Shown here: one piece after another, positions 7,104 through 13,674 of the stretch
Layout of the letters: each line of letters starts with the position of its first letter
Numbering within the stretch: the stretch's first letter is position 1
From: Minisyncoccota bacterium
Lineage (GTDB): Bacteria; Patescibacteriota; Minisyncoccia; UBA6257; HR35
Assembly: GCA_028276315.1 (NCBI GenBank)
Contig: JAPYWP010000004.1
Location: forward strand, 1-18,213
Direction: 5' to 3'
DNA length: 18,213 nucleotides
The notes under the pieces: model-generated
Database searches by the model: none
What the model saw: the letters and a program-made list of their open reading frames with translations, nothing else
Told to the model about the DNA's origin: nothing
Position numbers and translations under genes: made by a program

Positions 7104-9020
7104 TTATTCTTCATCGTTTGGTTTTAGTTCGTATTTTAAAAACGATGAATAGAGATTTCTTAATTCAATAGGAATTGGTTCTCCTAAAAGTTTATACCCG
7201 TTATAAACCCTATTTACCCAACCCTCTACTATTCTTAATCTTTTTTTATCTTGTATCGAAGAAGCATTGGCCGGCGGAAGCTCAAGACCATAAATTGTAT
7301 CTGCACTAAATCTTAAAATTTTCTTAAAATTCAAAGCATAAATAATAGACATAACATCTTCTGGTGTGTATGGAACCTTACCTGGTTTTAAATATCCATT
7401 TTGATACCAAAGGTTAGCAATTTCTCTTGCCTCTTCTTCTACGTTTCGGGCTCTATCAAAAAGGTCTAATTGCCAAATAGCAATATCTTCCCAGCTTGGT
7501 ATTTCCCCTTTGTGGATAAAATAGAAAATTAGATACCAAACTTTAAAAGCAGTATCTGCTTTAAAAAGGCCAAGATTTTTATAATAATTAAAAATTTCTT
7601 TAAGTTTAATTTCTGATTCTAAATTTTTATTAAAATCTATGTTTTCAATAATATCAATACCTCGTTTAATTTTTAGAGTAATTTTATCCACAGATTTTTT
7701 TGATTTCGTTGTAAAACCTGCTTCTAATAATGTTCTTAAATCTTCGTTTTCTACAGCTTTTTTAATTTCTACATAATAAGCTATAAGATACACTAAAATA
7801 TTTTTCTCAGTTAATGAAAAATTTTTTAATTCTTCTTTGTTAATTTCATCAAAATAAGTTTCATCAAAAAAATTATTTTCTTTATTACCAAATGCTTTAT
7901 AAAAAACTGGTTCATCAAAATGGATTATGTCATATACTAGGCGAGATACAATAATTTTTAAAATTGGTTCTCTGTATTGGTTTGTAGAAAGATAATTTTT
8001 ATAATAATTGGCAAAAAACTGATATAAACTACTATAGCCCCTTTCTTTTAAAGCAGTTTCTACTGCTTTTAAAAAGTCTTTTTTATATGTTTTTTTAATT
8101 TCGTTTATTTTTTGAGTTTTTTCTTTTTTTAAAATTTCATTTACTTTAGCAACAATTTTCTTGGCATTTGGATCTGATTTTAGCGTCCTTTCATACACAT
8201 CATCAACAACTCCATAAGTACTTAAGCCTTTTGAAGATTTTTCTTTCATTTCTCTCCTTACTTCAGTTATAAATCTTTTTGCTTTAAATTCTATAACTTT
8301 ATCTTTATACCAATTAGTAGAACTAAGTAAGTAGAGTAGATTTAACAAAACAATTAAAATGATACCAACTTTAACAATTGAAGATTGAAGGTTAGATTTT
8401 ATGAAAAACAAAAAAACAAATAATAAAATTACAATGACTAAAAGAATAAATAAAATTAAAGAAATGTTTAAACTAGCTAAATATATACCCAACATCATAA
8501 GAAGTCCAGCATAAATCGCATCAAACCAGATTACTCTTAATTTATTTGCTAAAGATATTAACCAAACGAAAGGAAAACCAAGATAATATAGTTTTGAACC
8601 TCCTTTTGCTAATTCAATCTTGCTTGCTCCTAAAATATGTTTCATATCTTCATCACTGGGGAAAGCGTGCATACCAACAGATAAAGCAAGCCAGGCAAGA
8701 ATAATTGCTAATATAGAGTTCGGCGTTTCAGGAGTATTAAATCCTAAAATTTGAAAGAGATATCCTAAAAGAATGGTTGCTAAAGAGTTAATTATTAGTG
8801 GTCCTACGGATATCAAAAAAATTTGCTTATAAGCGGTTGGTCTTTCGTGGATAACATATCCTGCTGGCTCATTTCCTATAATGCAATTAAGATTAAAGTA
8901 AACAACCTTATACACTTTAACATTAACTATATCACAAAATTTTTTATGCGCCCACTCGTGTAAAATAATACCCGGAAATGTTAGAAGCGAAATCAACCAC
9001 CCCGGTATTTTGATGACCAT
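7104..9020 (-). CDS. M50-like intramembrane metallopeptidase
   Basis: A 638-residue protein. Residues 16-30 read PGIILHEWAHKKFCD, with the HExxH zinc motif at 21-25 inside a membrane segment, as in site-2/M50-type peptidases. A conserved-looking GMHAFPSDEDMKH (about 116-128) probably supplies the third zinc ligand. Hydrophobic segments lie at about 66-92, 102-116, 164-184, 186-207 and 214-232. After residue 240 comes an unusual soluble, Lys/Glu-rich helical region of about 400 residues with no motif that I recognise. By family it should cut membrane proteins or act in envelope quality control; the substrate is unknown. The ATG at 9020 lies 9 bases after the extended -10 of the shared upstream block. 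It is the largest protein of the cargo region. Confidence 0.75.
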   Translation of the reverse strand: MVIKIPGWLISLLTFPGIILHEWAHKKFCDIVNVKVYKVVYFNLNCIIGNEPAGYVIHERPTAYKQIFLISVGPLIINSLATILLGYLFQILGFNTPETPNSILAIILAWLALSVGMHAFPSDEDMKHILGASKIELAKGGSKLYYLGFPFVWLISLANKLRVIWFDAIYAGLLMMLGIYLASLNISLILFILLVIVILLFVFLFFIKSNLQSSIVKVGIILIVLLNLLYLLSSTNWYKDKVIEFKAKRFITEVRREMKEKSSKGLSTYGVVDDVYERTLKSDPNAKKIVAKVNEILKKEKTQKINEIKKTYKKDFLKAVETALKERGYSSLYQFFANYYKNYLSTNQYREPILKIIVSRLVYDIIHFDEPVFYKAFGNKENNFFDETYFDEINKEELKNFSLTEKNILVYLIAYYVEIKKAVENEDLRTLLEAGFTTKSKKSVDKITLKIKRGIDIIENIDFNKNLESEIKLKEIFNYYKNLGLFKADTAFKVWYLIFYFIHKGEIPSWEDIAIWQLDLFDRARNVEEEAREIANLWYQNGYLKPGKVPYTPEDVMSIIYALNFKKILRFSADTIYGLELPPANASSIQDKKRLRIVEGWVNRVYNGYKLLGEPIPIELRNLYSSFLKYELKPNDEE

Positions 9021-9026
9021 ATCAAT

Positions 9027-9107
9027 ATAATTTTAACACATTTAAGAAGTTTTTGTTTTTTTAAATTTTTATGAAGTTATATTTGAAAAATTATGTGGCT
9101 GGATTTA
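9027..9107 (-). promoter_or_regulatory. Shared upstream block, copy C
   Basis: The counterpart of copies A and B upstream of the M50-like peptidase. TGTTAAAAT lies at 9030-9038 on the minus strand. The match to copy A runs from the start codon region (ATGGTCA) to about 87 bases upstream. Confidence 0.6.
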
Positions 9108-9227
9108 AAAATCATAAAAGTATAGACTTGGAAGGCGTATCAAGTACCTTATAGGTGATTTTTGAAAATAAATATACGATTTTTAAAGACAAAATTTAAC
9201 AAAAAATTAGATGTATATAAGGGGTAA

Positions 9228-9263
9228 TGTGGCGAAAATTATACCTTTTTCACGCCACCACGC
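9228..9263. repeat. Hairpin, left flank of replication module
   Basis: GTGGCG (9229-9234) pairs with CGCCAC (9253-9258) around an 18-base AT-rich loop whose AAAA and TTTT can pair further. The right arm lies within CACGCCACCACG (9251-9262), the exact reverse complement of 13584-13595. It lies in the 9021-9375 gap, which otherwise holds upstream block C and a second inverted repeat (9307-9350). Confidence 0.6.
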
Positions 9264-9306
9264 TTTTTAATATAAACACCAATTATCTCTTGTATTGATT
9301 TTTCAG

Positions 9307-9350
9307 CCCTGCTAACCTTGAAATAACTATATGTGTCAAGGTTTACAGGG
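9307..9350. promoter_or_regulatory. 15-bp inverted repeat before the orphan gene
   Basis: CCCTGCTAACCTTGA (9307-9321) and TCAAGGTTTACAGGG (9336-9350) are inverted copies with 13 of 15 positions matching and a 14-base AT-rich loop. It ends 25 bases before the proposed start at 9376. It may be an operator or a leader hairpin; no T-run follows, so it is not a terminator on this strand. Confidence 0.6.
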
Positions 9351-9375
9351 TTAAAAATGAAAAGTTTTTAAAAAG

Positions 9376-11070
9376 TTGATAGGCTTGAGAGAATTTGATA
9401 AAATTTATACAGGAATGGTAGAAATAAATGAAAACAAAAATTATTTGAAAGAGTTGGAAATATTGTCGCAAAGCTTGAAATTGATTAAAAATCCTGTTAA
9501 AGAAAAATTAAAAACAGAACCCGGTATACGTTTAACATTTATTCCAGAATGGAAAGAGTTTTCTGATGCACAAAAAGATTTATTTTTAGATATAGTGGTA
9601 TCTTCTTCTTTTATTTCGAAAATAGATGATGTAAATGTTAAAAATGAAATAATTTCTTATTTGGAGAACTTACCACAAATATACGGGGGCGAGAAAACAC
9701 ACGGAGAGGAAACTTCTTTAAGCGAGGCTATAAATACGGTAGCCTCAAATTTATCACAATATCTAAAGAAAAATCTTGAAAAAGATCATATTAAAAAGTA
9801 TAGAGAAACTGTAAAAAACTTGACAGGAAAAGAGCAGATAAGAACTGAGTGGCAAATTTTTCTTTTGGGATGTTTAAACTTCTGGGATTTTAATGATTTT
9901 AAAAATTTTGAAAAAGAAATTGGGGAATTTAGAAAAAGAAGCAGAATAGATATTAATAAGTTTAAAGAAGAAAGAGAAAAGATACTGAAAATTTTTGTAG
10001 AACATCTATACGATAAATATTCTAAAAAAATACAAAATGATTTAGGGGGTTTAAAAAAGGTTGTTCATCAATTAGAAAAATATTTAGCTGGAGAAATAGA
10101 CGAAGAGGAACTTTCTCTAGTTTTAAATATAGATTATCATCGCATGGATATAATTACACGGATTTTAGGAATTGATATAAGAGATAAGAAAAAAATAAAA
10201 GAAAAGGAAGAAGAAATAAAAAATCTTCTTAAAAAGAGAATGGAAGAAATTAAAACTTGGTATGAAAACGGAATTAAAAATTTATCGACAAAAGGAATAA
10301 TAAGAAAGAAAATTATAGAAGCTCTCTATGGATACGGCTATCGACAAATAAAGTATTGGCCATTAGAGGATTCAACCCCGAATAATTTAATCCGACTTAC
10401 TAAGGTAAAAAAGTTAGAAGTCCATACAACAGCAAATTTTGTCTTTTTTGATGAAAACGATTTAAAGATAAAATATGGAATTGAAATAACATCTAATCAT
10501 CCGATTGAAGATCTGTTTGTTTTAGTTCTAATTAAAAAAGAAAACAAATTATATCCTTTTGAGAAATTAAAAAAGAAAATTGAAAAACATCCTAAATTGA
10601 AAAGAATTCCGGAATATTTTCAGTGTTTATTGAAGGATTTTATTTTTTATGGAGATTTTAATGAAAAAGATTGGGATTTAATTCGTGCTTATAGAAGCAA
10701 AAATGCAAATAAAGATTTAAGGTCAATTAAGAATATTTTCCAAGATGAAAACGGGAAAAATTTTGATAATTATACAACGTCGAATAATTTTCTGAAAAAA
10801 GCAACGGCTTTTTATATCAAGAAGAAGGTTTTATTAGAAAAAATCAAAAATACTCAGGAGGATAGAAATATTTCTACGTTTCTTAAAAATATTCTCGAAG
10901 AAAAATTGGGAGAGAATATTGAAAATATAAATGAATACTTAAGCGTGCAAGAAACTAAAAGAAGAAAGGCGTATTGGAATCTAATCAATAGCATTCTTAC
11001 AAAGCTTGGGTATTTGCCAATAGAAAGAAAGGAGTATATAGATTTTGAAAAAAGTATGAAGATTTTCTAA
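9376..11070 (+). CDS. Orphan 564-residue helical protein of the replication module
   Basis: I do not recognise this protein. It is cytoplasmic-looking: no signal peptide, no membrane helix, rich in Lys, Glu and Ile. A likely coiled coil lies around residues 270-305 (KKIKEKEEEIKNLLKKRMEE). A more beta-rich middle follows (VHTTANFVFFDENDLKIKYGIEI), which could be a small globular domain, and helices end the protein. No Walker, HNH, PD-(D/E)XK or zinc motif stands out. The frame opens after a TGA at 9358-9360; the first start-type codon is TTG 9376, while the first ATG is 9415, and neither has a good Shine-Dalgarno sequence, so the start is uncertain. A strong terminator follows at 11108-11130. 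Its position next to primase, HTH and integrase genes suggests a role in the element's replication or control. Confidence 0.65.
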   Translation: MIGLREFDKIYTGMVEINENKNYLKELEILSQSLKLIKNPVKEKLKTEPGIRLTFIPEWKEFSDAQKDLFLDIVVSSSFISKIDDVNVKNEIISYLENLPQIYGGEKTHGEETSLSEAINTVASNLSQYLKKNLEKDHIKKYRETVKNLTGKEQIRTEWQIFLLGCLNFWDFNDFKNFEKEIGEFRKRSRIDINKFKEEREKILKIFVEHLYDKYSKKIQNDLGGLKKVVHQLEKYLAGEIDEEELSLVLNIDYHRMDIITRILGIDIRDKKKIKEKEEEIKNLLKKRMEEIKTWYENGIKNLSTKGIIRKKIIEALYGYGYRQIKYWPLEDSTPNNLIRLTKVKKLEVHTTANFVFFDENDLKIKYGIEITSNHPIEDLFVLVLIKKENKLYPFEKLKKKIEKHPKLKRIPEYFQCLLKDFIFYGDFNEKDWDLIRAYRSKNANKDLRSIKNIFQDENGKNFDNYTTSNNFLKKATAFYIKKKVLLEKIKNTQEDRNISTFLKNILEEKLGENIENINEYLSVQETKRRKAYWNLINSILTKLGYLPIERKEYIDFEKSMKIF

Positions 11071-11107
11071 TATTTGATTAAAGGCTGTCAAGTGCCCCTA
11101 TTTTATG

Positions 11108-11130
11108 CCCCCTTGAAAGGGGGACTTTTT
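11108..11130 (+). terminator. Rho-independent terminator
   Basis: Stem CCCCCT/AGGGGG (11108-11113 with 11118-11123), TGAA loop, then ACTTTTT with the T-run at 11126-11130. It ends the orphan gene's transcript 38 bases after its stop. Confidence 0.8.
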
Positions 11131-11136
11131 AATTTT

Positions 11137-11162
11137 GCTGGAAAAATCTTAATTTTTTCAGC
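11137..11162. repeat. 11-bp hairpin before the small-ORF/HTH genes
   Basis: GCTGGAAAAAT (11137-11147) and ATTTTTTCAGC (11152-11162) form an 11-base stem with one G-T pair and a CTTA loop. It sits between the terminator and the next gene and could be an operator or part of its leader. Confidence 0.5.
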
Positions 11163-11196
11163 TATCGTTCCTAATCACTAAAAAATTTTGTCAGAA

Positions 11197-11412
11197 ATGG
11201 AACGGAAGCATATTGTCCAATATTTATTGGAAATGAACGAAAAAATAAGTTTTGTGAAAAATAACACAGAATTAGCAAACAAAATCCTGTTACTTTACAG
11301 CACGATTTTTGATTTTGAAAAAAGGAAAAACAAACAACAGCTCGAAATTAATTCTCAAAAGAAAGATGAAAAAACAAACAAAACAGTTTCTGAAAATACT
11401 AGAAGCAGCTGA
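11197..11412 (+). CDS. Small hypothetical protein upstream of the HTH gene
   Basis: A 71-residue helical, charged protein (MERKHIVQYLLEMNEKISFV, ending in a Lys/Asn/Thr-rich tail). I chose the ATG at 11197; a TTG at 11188 in the same frame would add three residues. Its last 47 bases overlap the start of the HTH gene in another frame, a layout that allows translational coupling. No family is recognised. It may be an accessory regulator of the replication/excision genes. Confidence 0.5.
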   Translation: MERKHIVQYLLEMNEKISFVKNNTELANKILLLYSTIFDFEKRKNKQQLEINSQKKDEKTNKTVSENTRSS

Positions 11413-11545
11413 AAGATTAGGAGTTTTAGCCAGCACTTTGCGAAGATGGTCAAATAAAAATATTATAAAAGCAGTGCGGAGTTATCCGAGGGCTCATCGC
11501 AGATTTCCGTTGTATGAAGTCGAAAAAATTTTATCTTTCAATTAA
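11366..11545 (+). CDS. MerR/excisionase-like helix-turn-helix protein
   Basis: A 59-residue protein consisting of little more than a winged helix-turn-helix. KILEAAERLGVLASTLRRWS is the HTH, and the wing carries the HRRF motif before EVEKIL, as in MerR-type DNA-binding domains and small excisionases. The frame extends upstream to an ATG at 11309, but the HTH begins directly after the ATG at 11366, which has a purine-rich AAAGAAAG before it, so I take 11366. Between replication and integrase genes, such proteins usually act as the recombination directionality factor or as a regulator of the element. The inverted repeats at 9307-9350, 11137-11162 and 13585-13625 are candidate targets. Confidence 0.7.
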   Translation: MKKQTKQFLKILEAAERLGVLASTLRRWSNKNIIKAVRSYPRAHRRFPLYEVEKILSFN

Positions 11546-11551
11546 TACAAA

Positions 11552-11587
11552 AAGCCCCGCCCCTCCATCAGTATGGAAGCAGGGCTT
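11552..11587. promoter_or_regulatory. Compound hairpin in front of the primase start
   Basis: An outer stem AAGCCC/GGGCTT (11552-11557 with 11582-11587) encloses an inner stem TCCAT/ATGGA (11564-11568 with 11573-11577) with a CAGT loop. It ends 8 bases before the primase ATG. On the minus strand it is followed by TTTTT and would make a good terminator; on the plus strand there is no T-run, so it may instead control translation of the primase. Confidence 0.55.
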
Positions 11588-11595
11588 AAAAAACA

Positions 11596-13575
11596 ATGAC
11601 TCAAGGATATTATAGCACACAAATTGAAAATCTCAATATTGTAGAGATAATTGAAAAAGAAGCGGGGATAAAAGTTCCTTTAAGAGGAGATCCGACATTA
11701 ATCAACTGTCCACTACCAGGACATTCCGATAATCATCCATCGTTTGCTATTTACAGAAGAACTAACAGTTGGTGGTGCTTTGGCTGTAATAGGGGTTCAC
11801 GTCCGATTGATTTTTTAATTTATTATAATGGCTTCTCTTTTAAAGACGCATTAAGATATATAGAGATTCACTATGGCATACAAATTAATAGGACGATTGA
11901 GGCTAAAAGTTCTCCGAAAAAAGAAACATGTAATGTCTATCAACCTTTATACTCGTTTCCAGATGATTTAAAAGAATATCTCCATAGCCGAAAGTTAAAA
12001 GATGAAACTATCGCAAAATTCAAATTAATAGTTTTTAAAAATAAGCTGACAGAAGAAAGAGCAATTGGGATTCCACTTTTTAACGAGCGAGGGGAGGTTG
12101 TAAATTGGAAGATGAGGATAGAACCATCAAAAGAAAATGAAAAAGAAAGTAAATATTGGTTTTTGTTCGAAGGAAAGAAAATAAATATCTTTCCTTTACC
12201 CTTAATTGATTTTAATAAAGAAGAAATTTATATTTGCGAGGGAGAATTTGATGCAATTCTGCTTTGTCAGGAAGGATATAATGTCATAACCTCGACAACT
12301 GGTGGAAATTCGATTAAAAATGAAGAGTTAGTTAACATAGTTAAAAAATTTAAGAAGATATATTTATTGCCTGACAATGATGATACTGGTAAAAGATGGT
12401 CTTTTGAACTTAAAGAGCGCTTGAGTAAGCTCCCCATCGAAATAATTGAACTCAAAATGCCTGAAGGAATTAAAGATGTAACGGAGTTGTATCAAAGCGG
12501 TAAAACCATAGAAGATATCTTAAATGAAGCCGAGGTGGTTAAGAGTTTCTTAACCATAGATGAAATTTTAGCGCATGAAAAGGAGGAAAATGATAAAAGT
12601 GATATTGGTTTTTTTGGTCATGAAGGAATAATCTTTAAGGGGTCTGCTTGCTTAATAAGTGGATACCCCAAGATTGGGAAAACAGAATTGGCTATAAGAT
12701 TTGCTTGCGAATTAGCTAAAAAGGGCTTTATCGTATACTATCTTTCAGAAGAAGATAATAATACGTGGAGAAGGAGGTTGTTAAAGATACATTCTTTTTA
12801 CTCTGATTTAGAAGCCAAAAAAAATTTAAAGATTTGTCCTCTTGCTTACTTTGGCATAAATGGAATTAAAGAGTTAATCGAATTTGGAGGCTTTGATGTT
12901 CTAATAGTTGACACTCTTAGGTCCTCTATTGGCACAGATCTAAAAGATGAAAAAGAGGCGCAGGAGATAATTAAATCGGTTTTACCTATCGTAGAAATAA
13001 CCAAAAGAAGAGACATTACTTTAGTTTTTATCCATCATCAAACTAAAACTACTGATACATCGATTCGTGCAGTTGCTGGAAGCCACGCTTTAGCAGGGAT
13101 AGTTGATGTCATCCTCTGTATATTCCCAATTGACGAAAATAATAGCAAGCAAAGAAGGATTGAAATTACCGGTAGGGTTATAGAACCAAAGGTTTTATTT
13201 TACGAAATGGATGAAAATAATGAAATTAAATTTGTAAATTTTGTAAAAAAGGATCCGTTAATGGATTTGCTTATTGAACTAAAACCCAAATTCGCTGACA
13301 GGTATTACGAAACCAAGGAAGTGAGAACTTACGCAGAAAAAGAAGGAAAGCAAAGAAAAATTGAATTCACTGATAGAGAATTTAGAGAAAAAATGCATAG
13401 GCTTTATGAACTGGATGAATATGATAGAAAACCACCCAAAAGGAGTAGAGGGGCAAAATATTTCTGGAGAGCTAAGATAAAAAATCAAGAAAATGAAAGT
13501 AATTTGAAAAATGAAAATTCGGCTAATCTGACAAATAATGAAGAAAAACTTTCAATTTTAGATTTACCCTATTAA
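11596..13575 (+). CDS. Primase-helicase replication protein (CHC2-TOPRIM-RecA-like)
   Basis: A 659-residue fusion. Residues 10-95 form a CHC2 zinc finger as in DnaG (Cys38, His43, Cys61, Cys64). Residues 208-300 form a TOPRIM domain with EGEFDA (215-220) and DNDDTG (260-265), the metal-binding acidic sites of primases. Residues 340-550 form a RecA-like ATPase with Walker A GYPKIGKT (356-363), Walker B LIVD (Asp439) and a FIHHQTKT stretch like sensor regions of RepA/DnaB-type helicases. The C-terminal 100 residues are charged. The protein should unwind DNA and lay primers at the element's own origin. Fused primase-helicases of this kind are typical of plasmids, phages and satellites. The start is the ATG at 11596, 8 bases after a compound hairpin. 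Confidence 0.85.
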   Translation: MTQGYYSTQIENLNIVEIIEKEAGIKVPLRGDPTLINCPLPGHSDNHPSFAIYRRTNSWWCFGCNRGSRPIDFLIYYNGFSFKDALRYIEIHYGIQINRTIEAKSSPKKETCNVYQPLYSFPDDLKEYLHSRKLKDETIAKFKLIVFKNKLTEERAIGIPLFNERGEVVNWKMRIEPSKENEKESKYWFLFEGKKINIFPLPLIDFNKEEIYICEGEFDAILLCQEGYNVITSTTGGNSIKNEELVNIVKKFKKIYLLPDNDDTGKRWSFELKERLSKLPIEIIELKMPEGIKDVTELYQSGKTIEDILNEAEVVKSFLTIDEILAHEKEENDKSDIGFFGHEGIIFKGSACLISGYPKIGKTELAIRFACELAKKGFIVYYLSEEDNNTWRRRLLKIHSFYSDLEAKKNLKICPLAYFGINGIKELIEFGGFDVLIVDTLRSSIGTDLKDEKEAQEIIKSVLPIVEITKRRDITLVFIHHQTKTTDTSIRAVAGSHALAGIVDVILCIFPIDENNSKQRRIEITGRVIEPKVLFYEMDENNEIKFVNFVKKDPLMDLLIELKPKFADRYYETKEVRTYAEKEGKQRKIEFTDREFREKMHRLYELDEYDRKPPKRSRGAKYFWRAKIKNQENESNLKNENSANLTNNEEKLSILDLPY

Positions 13576-13583
13576 ATAGTAGC

Positions 13584-13625
13584 CGTGGTGGCGTGGCAAA
13601 TATATATTATTATCCACGCTACCAC
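13584..13625. repeat. 12-bp hairpin, right flank of replication module
   Basis: GTGGTGGCGTGG (13585-13596) and CCACGCTACCAC (13614-13625) pair over 12 bases with a single G-T pair and a 17-base A/T loop. CGTGGTGGCGTG (13584-13595) is the exact reverse complement of 9251-9262. No T-run follows it. It lies 10 bases after the primase stop and 49 bases before the recombinase start, and is a candidate origin, operator or transfer-type site. Confidence 0.7.
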
Positions 13626-13661
13626 ACTCATGTAAACTTTAAAAATTTGGTCAAAATTAGT

Positions 13662-13667
13662 TATAAT
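13662..13667 (+). promoter_or_regulatory. -10 box of the recombinase gene (leaderless start)
   Basis: TATAAT ends 7 bases before the ATG at 13675, so transcription should start at or next to the start codon. No clear -35 box was found. Confidence 0.6.
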
Positions 13668-13674
13668 TATATCG

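Noticed and set aside
9107..9163. 8-base inverted pair AAAAATCA / TGATTTTT
   Set aside because: Short arms of pure A/T character 41 bases apart are expected by chance in this composition.
11309..11365. Upstream start for the HTH gene at 11309
   Set aside because: The extra 19 residues are Lys/Asn/Ser-rich and come from the overlapping upstream gene; the fold starts right after the ATG at 11366.
13585..13625. Terminator after the primase gene
   Set aside because: The stem is strong but no T-run follows on either strand, and its arm sequence recurs inverted at 9251, which points to a specific site rather than a terminator.
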